From the IMG/VR virus record IMGVR_UViG_3300034374_000327, positions 1 to 36,293 of that record: 36,293 nucleotides of DNA. One strand, written 5' to 3'. Under the pieces are notes generated by a model. It worked only from the letters and a program-made list of their open reading frames with translations, did not search any database and was not told the DNA's origin. Below are positions 7,924 to 15,505 of this stretch, piece after piece; the first letter of the stretch is position 1, and every line of letters starts with the position of its first letter. This DNA comes from a virus. Both the position numbers and the translations under genes were made by a program.

Positions 7924-10332
7924 ATGGCACAAGAAATATATCATAGAAGCGAATGGGGAAACCCTAACGAACAATGGGGAAACGTTTACTTAAACGCTGA
8001 CTTAACAAATGAGTTATATAAAAGAGCAAGTGAGTACGAGAACTCGTGGGTAACAGACCAACTATTAAACGGAGTAGGCACAAAGCCGAGTATTATTCTA
8101 ACCCCTACTGCTTATGAAGATGGCGTATTGAATAGTGTTAAACCTGTTCAATCTTTAGGTAATGAGTTAATTACAAATGGTGATTTTTCAACCGATAGCG
8201 GTTGGAGTTATGGAAGTTCTTGGAGTATTGCTAATGGTAAGGCTACTGCAACAAATTCAACAACAGGGAGCATATATCAAGATATTTTAGATACGTCAAA
8301 AATATATAAAGCTACATTTGAAATAACAGAAATAACAAGTGGCAGTTTAAGAATTGGCATTGGTGTAAATTTTAGTGATTATTTTACTTCAACAGGTGTT
8401 TATACTTATTATGGGCAACCAACCACTGATGGTCTTTTAAGAATAAATCCATTAAGTGGAACAAACGCTTCAATAGACAATGTAAGTGTAAAAGAAGTAA
8501 TAGACGCAGACTTTGACTTTACAAGAGGGTCAAGTGCGACAAGAGTTAACGAATTAGGTTTAGTACAAGATGTACAGTTATTAAGCGGAGAATTAATACA
8601 GAACGGAGACTTTGAGCAGATAGGAAGTGAACTTGTTACAAATGGTGGGTTTGATAGTGATACTGATTGGACTAAACAAACAGGTTGGTCTATTAGTGGT
8701 GGAGTAGCTAATTATGATTTTACTTCGGATGCTAAATATATAAGACAAACTTTATTAAGTGGGGGTTTTGTATCAGGAAAAACTTATCGAATTAATTTTG
8801 AAATAACTTCAGGAACTGCCTATATGTACATAAATTCAAACGGTGGTAGTCTTATTAGTCTTAATACTTATAGCGTAGGTAGTTATTCATTATACACAAC
8901 TGCATCAGCTAATGGTAGTGATTTATTAATATATGGTAGAAATACAAGTGGTTCTGCTTTCTCAATAGACAACGTATCTGTTAAGGAAGTAGGGCAGAAT
9001 TGGTTATTTCAGAATGGTTGGAATATGGGAGATGGTGTTGCAGTTTATAGCGGTACTGTAAGTGCATATAGAACAATATACCAAGAAAATGTTTTAACTG
9101 TAAGTAGTAAATATAGATTAACATTTGATATTGTATCAATAGCATCAGGAAGTATTGAAAACATATCGCAAAGTAGTCCTACAAGTTATAGCACAGTAGG
9201 TACAAAAACAGAAGATTTTATTGCCACAAATACAGATTTATTTTTAAAGCCAACAACAGATGCGGATTTAACAATAGACAACATATCAGTAGTAGAAATA
9301 ACAGACGATACAGACTTGCCGAGAATAAATTATACTAACTTTGATTATGAGGATGGAGAAGTAGTACCTTATAGCGGAGAGGGTAGTCTTTTGCTTGAGC
9401 CACAGAGTACAAATCTTGTAACGTATTCAGAAGATTTTAGTCAGTGGAATGCTAATGAAGTAACAACACAAACAGGATTTTTAGCACCCGATGGAAGTAA
9501 TAATGCAATAAAAATAACTTCCACAGGCTCTCAATCTTATCTTGTTTTAAGTGGATTAAGTTTAACAGGAACAGATACAAGAACTATTTATGCAAGAACA
9601 GTTAGTGGTAGTGGTACTGTAAATTTATGTAGTTATGGTCAAAACACAAATAATAATTTTACTATAACACCACAATGGCAAAGATTTGAAGTGAATGGCA
9701 CTACAACTGCAACAGGAGAGCCAAATTTTTATGGAGTAGATTTTAGGTTTGCAGAAGCTAATCCTTTAACAGAAGTTATTATATGGGGCGCACAAGCAGA
9801 GGCACTATCATACGCTACATCCTACATACCAACAAACGGAAGTACTACCACTCGTTTAGCAGATGTCTGTAACAATAGTGGCAGTAGCGACTTAATAAAC
9901 TCAACAGAGGGTGTGCTATATGCGGAGATATCTTCTTTAATTGACAATAATGATGGCTCTAAATCAATATCTATTTCAAGTGGAGCTTATTCTAATAATA
10001 TAATTATACAATATTCTACAAACACAAATCAAATAGTATTTAAAACATCACCAAGTTATACAACGCCAATATATCAACCTTTTACTGTTTCAAATATAAC
10101 CGAAAGTTCAAAAATTGCTTTTAAATATAAACTTGATGATTGTTCCTTTTGGCATAATGGAGTGAAATTAGGTAGCGTAACATCTTTTACTCCTTTTTCA
10201 TTTGGAACATTAACAGTTTTAAATTTTGATAGAGGTGATGGAAATGAAAAATTTGAGGGCAAATGCAAATGCGTTGCAGTATTTAAAGAAGCATTGAGTG
10301 ATACAGAATTACAAAAATTAACAACTATATAA
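7924..10332 (+). CDS. Large receptor-binding / fibre protein with three tandem carbohydrate-binding-like repeats
   Basis: An 802-residue protein. After a short N-terminus come three related beta-sandwich units: about 79-192 (NELITNGDFSTDSGW to IDNVSVKEV), 233-356 (SELVTNGGFDSDTDW to IDNVSVKEV) and 359-459 (to IDNISVVEI). The first is followed by FDFTRGSSATRVNELGLVQD. Next comes a CBM unit from LEPQSTNLVTYSEDF (about 492) to WGAQAEALSYATSYI (about 621), then a lectin-like C-terminus ending FKEALSDTELQKLTTI. The repeats resemble CBM4/9-type modules. It probably mediates adsorption to capsule or surface polysaccharide. It shares its frame modules with 6729-7922, so the pair arose by duplication. 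Confidence 0.75.
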   Translation: MAQEIYHRSEWGNPNEQWGNVYLNADLTNELYKRASEYENSWVTDQLLNGVGTKPSIILTPTAYEDGVLNSVKPVQSLGNELITNGDFSTDSGWSYGSSWSIANGKATATNSTTGSIYQDILDTSKIYKATFEITEITSGSLRIGIGVNFSDYFTSTGVYTYYGQPTTDGLLRINPLSGTNASIDNVSVKEVIDADFDFTRGSSATRVNELGLVQDVQLLSGELIQNGDFEQIGSELVTNGGFDSDTDWTKQTGWSISGGVANYDFTSDAKYIRQTLLSGGFVSGKTYRINFEITSGTAYMYINSNGGSLISLNTYSVGSYSLYTTASANGSDLLIYGRNTSGSAFSIDNVSVKEVGQNWLFQNGWNMGDGVAVYSGTVSAYRTIYQENVLTVSSKYRLTFDIVSIASGSIENISQSSPTSYSTVGTKTEDFIATNTDLFLKPTTDADLTIDNISVVEITDDTDLPRINYTNFDYEDGEVVPYSGEGSLLLEPQSTNLVTYSEDFSQWNANEVTTQTGFLAPDGSNNAIKITSTGSQSYLVLSGLSLTGTDTRTIYARTVSGSGTVNLCSYGQNTNNNFTITPQWQRFEVNGTTTATGEPNFYGVDFRFAEANPLTEVIIWGAQAEALSYATSYIPTNGSTTTRLADVCNNSGSSDLINSTEGVLYAEISSLIDNNDGSKSISISSGAYSNNIIIQYSTNTNQIVFKTSPSYTTPIYQPFTVSNITESSKIAFKYKLDDCSFWHNGVKLGSVTSFTPFSFGTLTVLNFDRGDGNEKFEGKCKCVAVFKEALSDTELQKLTTI

Positions 10333-10333
10333 A

Positions 10334-10699
10334 ATGTACATAGGAAAATACGAATTTAAAGACCAAAAAACTGCTGAAGCTAAAATAAAAGCTTTAGGAG
10401 TAGAAACAGACGAAAATGGAAACGAGTACCCAACACACGGACACGCTATTGTAAAACTCGGACATATTGTTTTAGAGCAAGGAGAATATGACGAAGAGGG
10501 TAACGAAATTAAAGCACCTGTATTAAGCGACAAATACCACGTTGATGTAGCGTGGAAGTTACAAGATACTATTGACGAAGATGGCAATGTAATAAAAGCA
10601 GACCACCCTTATGGTTGGAAGTCGAGTGCGGTTGCTATTGCAGATGGTAACGGAGTGCATAGTTTTTATGGTGTAGACTATCAAAAATTCAAATTATGA
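10334..10699 (+). CDS. Conserved phage protein after fibre genes (121 aa)
   Basis: This 121-residue, mostly beta, acidic protein begins MYIGKYEFKDQKTAEAKIKA and ends YGWKSSAVAIADGNGVHSFYG, with two DE-G-N turns (VETDENGNEYP, EYDEEGNEIKAP). I recall similar small proteins after fibre genes in flavobacterial phages but know no function. Its position suggests a fibre-associated or assembly protein. The stop overlaps the ATG of the next small ORF (ATGA), linking it to the lysis cassette. Confidence 0.6.
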   Translation: MYIGKYEFKDQKTAEAKIKALGVETDENGNEYPTHGHAIVKLGHIVLEQGEYDEEGNEIKAPVLSDKYHVDVAWKLQDTIDEDGNVIKADHPYGWKSSAVAIADGNGVHSFYGVDYQKFKL

Positions 10700-10794
10700 T
10701 TAGAGGACTTAGATACATAGCGGATAAGTTAGAGCATTTTACATTTTGGTTAGTAGCTAAATGGAATAACTTTTTAAAGAAACTTATGTTATGA
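10696..10794 (+). CDS. Tiny ORF (32 aa) at the start of the lysis cassette
   Basis: Overlapping start and stop codons on both sides (ATGA upstream and downstream) make this 32-codon ORF credible. The product (MIRGLRYIADKLEHFTFWLV...) is amphipathic and basic with a short hydrophobic stretch, too short to be a sure membrane span. It could be a small membrane-active lysis helper or only a coupling ORF. Confidence 0.5.
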   Translation: MIRGLRYIADKLEHFTFWLVAKWNNFLKKLML

Positions 10795-10961
10795 GTGTAC
10801 AAGATTTAAGGTTAGCTTTTTTTAATGCTATCTCTTTAGGGATAAGTTTTACTGCTGTAGAGAATAGTCTAAAGATTATACTTTTATTAGCTTCTATTGT
10901 ATATACGTTTCAGAAGATATACGAAACACACAAGAAAAAGTCAAATGACAAAGAACTTTAA
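10791..10961 (+). CDS. Small membrane protein, holin candidate (56 aa)
   Basis: Fifty-six residues begin MSVQDLRLAFFNAISLGISF. A second hydrophobic stretch (SLKIILLLASIVYTF) and a basic, polar tail (KIYETHKKKSNDKEL) follow. One or two membrane spans followed by a charged cytoplasmic tail, directly before the peptidase gene and overlapping it by 17 bases, is the classic holin arrangement. No family could be named. The larger membrane protein at 11329 is the alternative holin. Confidence 0.6.
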   Translation: MSVQDLRLAFFNAISLGISFTAVENSLKIILLLASIVYTFQKIYETHKKKSNDKEL

Positions 10962-11325
10962 AAGACGTGAATTTGAGTGTAAGTGTGGGTGTGAAATGCC
11001 TTTAGAGGTTTACGAAAACGTAATAAAATTAACAGGGCAATTACAAACGCTTAGAGATTATTTAGGTAGACCTATAAAAATAAATAGTGCTTATAGATGT
11101 CCTAAACACAATGCTAAATGTAACGGAAGTTCACGAAGCCAACACTTATTAGGCAAAGCAGCAGATATTACAATTCAAAGTTTAAAACCTATTGAGGTGT
11201 TTGCTATTATAGAAGATTTAATAGATTTTGGTGTAATGCTACAAGGAGGTTTAGGTCTTTATGATACGTTTGTACATTACGATATACGCAAGACACGTGC
11301 TAGGTGGGACTATTCAAATAAATAA
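10945..11325 (+). CDS. Endolysin-type M15 peptidase (D-Ala-D-Ala carboxypeptidase fold)
   Basis: The sequence contains INSAYRCPKHNAKCNGSSRSQHLLGKAADI and, later, VHYDIR. These carry the zinc ligands of peptidase family M15: His67, Asp74 and His111 counted from the ATG at 10945. The enzyme would cut peptidoglycan cross-bridges at lysis. I chose this ATG because the upstream extension to 10897 lies inside the holin candidate and adds only a basic stretch unrelated to the fold; the resulting 126 residues match the compact M15_3 type. No signal peptide is present, so export would depend on a holin. A cysteine-rich N-terminus (FECKCGCEMP) is usual in this group. Confidence 0.88.
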   Translation: MTKNFKRREFECKCGCEMPLEVYENVIKLTGQLQTLRDYLGRPIKINSAYRCPKHNAKCNGSSRSQHLLGKAADITIQSLKPIEVFAIIEDLIDFGVMLQGGLGLYDTFVHYDIRKTRARWDYSNK

Positions 11326-11328
11326 ATT

Positions 11329-11811
11329 ATGCCTAAAAAAAGTTATAAAGAACGAAACGGAACAACTAGGGTTGGTGATGCTTTACGTTGGTTAGTAAAA
11401 CAAGGTAAAAACATAGCACCTAGTATATTAGATGCTGCAGGTAGCATAACAGGAATTGAAAGCCTAAAGGAATTAAGCAAACAAATAGAGGGTAGCACTC
11501 AACTAACAGAAGCGGATAAGGAACTTCTACTAGAAGAACTTAAATACGATATGTTAGAAATGCAGGAAACTACAAAGCGTTGGGTAAGCGACAACCAAAC
11601 AGATAGTTATTTAACACGTAATATAAGACCTTTAACGCTTGCCTTTTTAACTGCAACCCTATTTATTTACATTATATTAGATAGCTCCTTAGAGGGCTTT
11701 AAAATAGACACAAACTGGATAGACCTACTTTCTTCACTGTTATTATTGGTTTATGGTGGGTATTTCGGTATGCGTAGTGCTGAAAAGATTACTAAAAATT
11801 GGAAAAAATAA
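11329..11811 (+). CDS. Holin-like membrane protein (3TM-holin type)
   Basis: A 160-residue protein. Its N-terminal half is soluble and helical (about 20-90, with SKQIEGSTQLTEADKELLLE). The motif RWVSDNQTDSYLTRNIRPL then leads into two clear membrane segments: TLAFLTATLFIYIILD and IDLLSSLLLLVYGGYFGM. The Trp-x-x-Asp...R-x-x-RPL followed by spans is the pattern of the three-TM holin family first named in gene transfer agents. It starts three bases after the peptidase stop. A Bacteroidota promoter for the next gene begins just after its stop. Confidence 0.72.
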   Translation: MPKKSYKERNGTTRVGDALRWLVKQGKNIAPSILDAAGSITGIESLKELSKQIEGSTQLTEADKELLLEELKYDMLEMQETTKRWVSDNQTDSYLTRNIRPLTLAFLTATLFIYIILDSSLEGFKIDTNWIDLLSSLLLLVYGGYFGMRSAEKITKNWKK

Positions 11812-11815
11812 TAAC

Positions 11816-11844
11816 TTGTTAAAAACTTTATTTAATTAAATTTG
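11816..11844 (+). promoter_or_regulatory. Bacteroidota-type promoter upstream of GIY-YIG gene
   Basis: TTG at 11816-11818, an 18-base spacer and TAAATTTG at 11837-11844 match the -33/-7 consensus of Bacteroidota sigma factors. It lies at the switch from the lysis cassette to the early genes. Confidence 0.65.
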
Positions 11845-11896
11845 TTTTTGTGGTTTGATTTTGGGAGATTTGGACAATCTTAAAAGCAAAACATAT

Positions 11897-12397
11897 ATGA
11901 GGTATTTAGTTAAATATAAATTTTATGGTAAAGAAAAACATTTATATAAAAATTTTTCTAATGAATTAGAAAGAGATAGATATAAAAAATGGATAAAAAA
12001 CCAAAAAGGTTTTACTAATGTAAGGTTATATTTAAATAGAGGTAGTTTAGATGAAGGGGTAATTATACCTAAAAAGAAAACAGTAAAAGACAACCTACAT
12101 TACAAACTTGTTTCAAATAAATATCAATTAAAATTTAATTATTACGTTTATTGTCTTATACATAAAAACAAAATAGTATATATAGGGCAAACAACAAATG
12201 TGGTTGGTAGAATTAAACAACATATAAAAGAAAACCAAAAAGAGTTTGATAGTTGGAATGTTGTAAAAAAAGTGCCTTATGGTGCTACTGCTGATGAATT
12301 ATTAGACTACGAAAAATACTACATAAAATTGTTTAGTCCTAAATACAACATACAACACAATGCCAAAAAAGAAAACATTAAAATATTGGAAGAATAA
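11897..12397 (+). CDS. GIY-YIG nuclease, probably a homing endonuclease
   Basis: The C-terminal half has the GIY-YIG fold: the first motif degenerated to YYVYCLIHKNKIVYIGQ (about residues 80-96), then NVVGRIKQHI with the catalytic Arg, and a late Glu in DELLDYEKYYIKLF. The N-terminal 70 residues are basic (YKFYGKEKHLYKNF, KKWIKNQKGF) and probably contact DNA. The frame is open up to a TTG at 11855, but that start would sit about five bases from the likely transcript start, so I prefer the ATG at 11897. The gene is AT-richer than its neighbours and overlaps the next gene by 38 bases. Repair-type GIY-YIG function is an alternative. Confidence 0.75.
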   Translation: MRYLVKYKFYGKEKHLYKNFSNELERDRYKKWIKNQKGFTNVRLYLNRGSLDEGVIIPKKKTVKDNLHYKLVSNKYQLKFNYYVYCLIHKNKIVYIGQTTNVVGRIKQHIKENQKEFDSWNVVKKVPYGATADELLDYEKYYIKLFSPKYNIQHNAKKENIKILEE

Positions 12398-12761
12398 GAT
12401 TGATAAACCATTTCACGAGTATATAAGACGTAGAGATGTGGATAATAATACTGGTATGGGTAACTGTGTTAGTTGTGGTAAGTCTATACATTTTTCTGAA
12501 GGCGATGCTGGGCATCTAATAGGTAGACAGCATTTAATTACTCGTTATGACGAAAGAAACGTAAACCTTCAGTGCCGAAAATGTAACCGTTTTGAATATG
12601 GTCGGCAGCTGGAGTATTCTCTTAATATTGGTTTAGAATTAGCAGAGGAACTATTACAAAAGTCAAGAGGGGTACTAAAACTAACAGACCCAGAATGGCA
12701 AGAAATATTTGACGAATACAAGACTAAACTACAGGAACTAAAAGACAAACAAAACTTTTAG
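12360..12761 (+). CDS. NinG-like recombination nuclease
   Basis: A 133-residue protein with paired zinc-binding cysteines around a conserved core: CVSCGK, then GDAGHLIGRQHLITRYDERNVNLQCRKCNRFEYG. This is the pattern of the NinG (Rap) family of lambdoid phages, which process branched recombination intermediates. The start inside the 3' end of the GIY-YIG gene gives a basic leader (MPKKKTLKYWKNK) that fits the family length. It works logically with the exonuclease, SSB and putative annealing protein further along. A terminator-like hairpin follows 117 bases downstream. Confidence 0.85.
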   Translation: MPKKKTLKYWKNKIDKPFHEYIRRRDVDNNTGMGNCVSCGKSIHFSEGDAGHLIGRQHLITRYDERNVNLQCRKCNRFEYGRQLEYSLNIGLELAEELLQKSRGVLKLTDPEWQEIFDEYKTKLQELKDKQNF

Positions 12762-12833
12762 TTAATAAGTCCTAAAAACATTTAACACTTAATACACTAA
12801 TAAATAGTATATTTGAATGACCAACTAAATTTG

Positions 12834-12902
12834 TTTGTTATTGTTTTCTTTAATGCTGTTTTTAACAGACAATTAAGCCACCTATAAAAAGGTGGTTTTT
12901 TT
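12834..12902 (+). ncRNA. Putative small RNA in the longest intergenic region
   Basis: Region 12762-12990 holds no ORF. TATATTTG (12808-12815) and TAAATTTG (12826-12833) could each be a -7 promoter box, though neither has a well-spaced TTG. A small hairpin CTGTT-TTT-AACAG (12856-12868) follows, then a terminator hairpin. A transcript of about 70 bases with two stem-loops would result. It could equally be just the terminator of the NinG transcript. Confidence 0.4.
12878..12902 (+). terminator. Rho-independent terminator after NinG-like gene
   Basis: CCACCT (12878-12883) pairs with AGGTGG (12890-12895) across a six-base A-rich loop, then seven T. Clean six-pair stem with U-tract. Confidence 0.85.
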
Positions 12903-12929
12903 GTGTTCAGAAAAAAAAGTTGTTTAAAA

Positions 12930-12962
12930 TTTGTTTATATAAATTATTTTTTGTTAAATTTG
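12930..12962 (+). promoter_or_regulatory. Bacteroidota-type early promoter for the replication genes
   Basis: TTTG at 12930-12933, a 21-base spacer and TAAATTTG at 12955-12962. The leader ends AAACAATAACAAT just before the ATG at 12991. The same leader end occurs after the 16258 promoter, so the two units may be controlled together. Confidence 0.7.
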
Positions 12963-12990
12963 TGTTAGTATTAATTTAAACAATAACAAT

Positions 12991-13191
12991 ATGAATTTAT
13001 TAGAAAGATTACACCCTATTTATGAGGACAAATTAAGTAAGGCAAATTTAGAATACCCAAGTATGGTGGCTAAAATTTGTGAAGAATTAGAAGCGACAGA
13101 ATTTGTAACAGAATTAAAGTTCGGAACAATTATGGACTTAAGGTCTTTATGTGGTTGGCATAACAGTCCTTTTGATTACTTTACTGAATAG
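12991..13191 (+). CDS. Early protein of unknown function (66 aa)
   Basis: First gene behind a good promoter. The 66 residues (MNLLERLHPIYEDKLSKANLEYPSMVAKICEELEATEF...) look helical and acidic, with no cysteines for metal binding apart from two isolated ones. I do not recognise a family. Being first in the early operon, it might act on the host or regulate the switch, but that is a guess from position only. Confidence 0.6.
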   Translation: MNLLERLHPIYEDKLSKANLEYPSMVAKICEELEATEFVTELKFGTIMDLRSLCGWHNSPFDYFTE

Positions 13192-13204
13192 CTATTTATA
13201 AATT

Positions 13205-13345
13205 ATGACACATTACGAGGACGTTAAACGAGCAGCAACCCCAACGACAATAGACTACTTAAATGCAAGGATAGAAGCATTAGAAAGTAGAGTAGAATAC
13301 TTAGAAGCAATAATAGAAGTAGAATATTTAAACAAAGAACAATAA
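13205..13345 (+). CDS. Small coiled-coil early protein (46 aa)
   Basis: Forty-six residues. After MTHYEDVKRAATPTTIDYLN comes a heptad-like stretch, ARIEALESRVEYLEAIIE, predicted to form a short coiled coil. It fits between two early genes with gaps of 6-13 bases. Function unknown. Confidence 0.55.
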   Translation: MTHYEDVKRAATPTTIDYLNARIEALESRVEYLEAIIEVEYLNKEQ

Positions 13346-13351
13346 CTAAAA

Positions 13352-13762
13352 ATGAATAAACAAAAACTAACAGAGTTGTACAAAAAGTATAACCTAACTA
13401 AAGACGACTTTTTTAAACATCAACATTACACCATCATTACAAGACAGGGTATTGACAAGATACAAGCCCTTGAGCAGATGAGTGTAAACTACGAAGTAAT
13501 AAAATGTGAGCCAAACTTTGCAGTATTTAAAGCACTTGCACAAAAAGATGGTAAAAGCATAGAAACCTTTGGAAGTGCGCTAAAAGGCGAGGGCTACAAA
13601 GATGGAAACTGTAATACTTGGTATGTAGCAGAAATGGCAGAGAAACGAGCAATGAGCCGAGCAGTTCTGAAGCTAACAGGATTTTATGAACTTGGTGTAT
13701 TTGGCGAAGATGAAAGCGATAGTTTTAAAAAACCTAAAGTAGAATATAAAACCCTTAAATAA
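13352..13762 (+). CDS. Putative single-strand annealing or recombination accessory protein
   Basis: A 136-residue protein common in Bacteroidota phages as far as I recall. The N-terminal half has TIITRQGIDKIQALEQM. The second half carries WYVAEMAEKRAMSRAVLKLTGFYELG, which resembles the conserved helix of Rad52/ERF-type annealing proteins (AE.RA..RAL...G). It lies directly before an SSB-like gene, and the phage encodes a RecE-like exonuclease at 17032, so an annealing partner is expected. The match is by eye only; plain ssDNA binding is the alternative. Confidence 0.5.
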   Translation: MNKQKLTELYKKYNLTKDDFFKHQHYTIITRQGIDKIQALEQMSVNYEVIKCEPNFAVFKALAQKDGKSIETFGSALKGEGYKDGNCNTWYVAEMAEKRAMSRAVLKLTGFYELGVFGEDESDSFKKPKVEYKTLK

Positions 13763-13768
13763 ATAAAT

Positions 13769-14074
13769 ATGAGTGCATTAATTAATTTTAGTTTAAACGT
13801 AGCTAAGCTACCAAAAGAGAAGTTTATAGCAGGTAAAGATGGTGCGGTTTATGTAAATCTCACAATGTCAGTAAATGACGAAACACGATACGGAAATAAC
13901 GTTGGTGTTTATGTTAGTCAGACACAAGAGGAAAGAGAAGCGAAAAAACCAAAAACCTATTTATCAAATGGTCGAGTTGTATGGAACAACGGAACTATTG
14001 TAAACGCTGAAAAAGAAGTACAAGAAGCAGTACAAGAACACCCAAAAGAAGAAGCTGCTGATTTACCATTTTAA
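13769..14074 (+). CDS. ssb: Single-stranded DNA-binding protein
   Basis: The 101 residues include an OB-fold-like stretch (NVAKLPKEKFIAGKDGAVYV, LTMSVNDETRYGNNVGVYVS). They end in an acidic tail with the tip EEAADLPF, matching the ...D(D/E)xPF tip by which SSB recruits partner proteins. The protein is shorter than bacterial SSB (about 170), as usual for phage versions. It would coat ssDNA during replication and recombination next to the putative annealing protein. A terminator follows directly. Confidence 0.82.
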   Translation: MSALINFSLNVAKLPKEKFIAGKDGAVYVNLTMSVNDETRYGNNVGVYVSQTQEEREAKKPKTYLSNGRVVWNNGTIVNAEKEVQEAVQEHPKEEAADLPF

Positions 14075-14083
14075 TTTTTTTTT

Positions 14084-14113
14084 AAAAGAGGGGGTTTTTT
14101 AACCCCTTTTTTT
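14084..14113 (+). terminator. Rho-independent terminator after ssb
   Basis: GGGGTT and AACCCC form the stem around a T-rich loop, extended by A-T and G-T pairs, and followed by seven T. It separates the annealing protein/ssb unit from the helicase unit. No clear promoter is seen between it and 14148; TACCTTTA at 14115 is a weak -7 box. Confidence 0.75.
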
Positions 14114-14147
14114 ATACCTTTATAGAAAACAATAACTAACTAAAGAA

Positions 14148-15014
14148 ATGACAGAGGAAGAAACTACACAAAATATGCTAATGGAACTCATAAAAGAGGA
14201 GTGTACAATAAACACTACCGAAGTTATGGAGTACCCACCAACTGCATTGAGTTTAGGACAAAAAACAATAGATACTAAAAGTGGAGAATTAACGTTCCCT
14301 ATACCAATAGGAACTTATGGGAACTTTAGCTTTGTACAAGCACCACCTAAAACAAAGAAAACATTTTTTATATCATTATTAGCATCAGTATATTTAAGTG
14401 GTGGTAATAATTTCGGTGGTAAGATAAAAGGACATAGAGAGGGTAAGTGCTTAATACACTTTGATACAGAGCAAGGACATTGGCACTCTCAACGAGTATT
14501 TAAAAGAGTTGTAGATATGGCAAACGTTAAAGATGTAGGGTGCTACCAAACATTTGCATTAAGAACAATAAGCTATAAACAAAGACTACAATTTATAGAG
14601 TTTATACTTAAAGAAAATAAAGATAAAAACGGACTAGTAATAATTGATGGTATAGCGGACTTAGTAAGTGATGTAAACAACCTTGAGGAAAGTAATTTAT
14701 GTGTACAAAAAATAATGGAGTGGAGTGCTAAATTTAATTGTCATATTATTACAGTAATACATAGCAATTATGGAAGCGACAAGCCGACAGGTCATCTAGG
14801 TAGCTTCTTAGAAAAGAAAACAGAAACACAAATACAACTAGAAGCAAATACAGTAAACAAAGAATGGATAACAGTTAGTTGTAAACGTTCTAGGGGTTAT
14901 GCTTTTGAAACGTTTAGCTTTAGTATAAATCAATACGGATTACCTTTTGTAGTGGGCGAAATATACGACCCTCTAGAATATTTTGTAGTACCTAAAAAGA
15001 AATTATTAGAATGA
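14148..15014 (+). CDS. RecA-fold ATPase, RepA/AAA_25-like replicative helicase candidate
   Basis: A 288-residue protein with the order of a RecA-fold helicase ATPase. A Walker A position reads APPKTKKT (65-72). CLIHFDTEQGHWHSQRV follows, then Walker B LVIIDGIADL with Asp167, then an H-motif-like strand HIITVIHSNYG. The second glycine of the canonical Walker A (GKT) is replaced by Lys, but the final Lys-Thr remain; similar Walker A loops occur in Bacteroidota RepA/AAA_25 proteins. It probably unwinds DNA at the phage origin. The stop overlaps the next ATG. Confidence 0.72.
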   Translation: MTEEETTQNMLMELIKEECTINTTEVMEYPPTALSLGQKTIDTKSGELTFPIPIGTYGNFSFVQAPPKTKKTFFISLLASVYLSGGNNFGGKIKGHREGKCLIHFDTEQGHWHSQRVFKRVVDMANVKDVGCYQTFALRTISYKQRLQFIEFILKENKDKNGLVIIDGIADLVSDVNNLEESNLCVQKIMEWSAKFNCHIITVIHSNYGSDKPTGHLGSFLEKKTETQIQLEANTVNKEWITVSCKRSRGYAFETFSFSINQYGLPFVVGEIYDPLEYFVVPKKKLLE

Positions 15015-15505
15015 AAAAAAGCCTAGTAGAAGTAGCTTATCAACGTCATAAAGATTGGATACGAGTTGTTAAATCCTTTGGGTGTAATTCAAGCACCGCA
15101 GAAGATATTGTACAAGAAATGTATATCCAATTAATCCAAGACGTAGATAAGGGTTTAGACCTATGGCACAATGAAGATGTAAATATTTACTATTGTTGGA
15201 AGGTGCTAAGGGGTATATACTTAAACACCCACAAAAAAGAGGCAAGACAAATAAAGGAATATATTGAGGAAATAAACGAATTAAAACAAGCAGAGGATTT
15301 AGGAATAGATGAGATAGAATACGCTAAACGTAAAAATCAAATAGACGATATAATGAACGATATGTATTGGTACGATAGGAAAGTATTCGAGATTTGTGCA
15401 AGTGGCAAAAGCGTAGCAGGATTGAGCAGGGAAACAGGCATAAGCTATTATTCATTATACAACACTTATGTAAACGCAAAAAAACATATAAAGGATAAAT
15501 TATGA
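15011..15505 (+). CDS. Sigma-70-like factor or related HTH protein
   Basis: A 164-residue protein with two separated modules. Residues about 20-70 resemble sigma region 2 (STAEDIVQEMYIQLIQDVDKG, then YYCWKVLRGIYLN). Residues about 125-164 resemble the region 4 helix-turn-helix (ICASGKSVAGLSRETGISYYSLYNTYVNAKKHIKDKL). A charged linker joins them, as in ECF-type sigma factors. It could redirect host RNA polymerase to late phage genes; the repeated 30-nt element is a candidate target, which is inference. A DNA-binding protein that only looks like sigma is the alternative. It overlaps both neighbours by four bases or fewer. Confidence 0.68.
   Translation: MKKSLVEVAYQRHKDWIRVVKSFGCNSSTAEDIVQEMYIQLIQDVDKGLDLWHNEDVNIYYCWKVLRGIYLNTHKKEARQIKEYIEEINELKQAEDLGIDEIEYAKRKNQIDDIMNDMYWYDRKVFEICASGKSVAGLSRETGISYYSLYNTYVNAKKHIKDKL

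Noticed and set aside
10897-10944. Upstream TTG extension of the M15 peptidase
   Set aside because: It lies within the holin candidate and adds a short basic stretch unrelated to the family; ATG at 10945 fits.
11855-11896. TTG start for the GIY-YIG gene
   Set aside because: It would be about five bases from the predicted transcript start; the ATG at 11897 is more likely.
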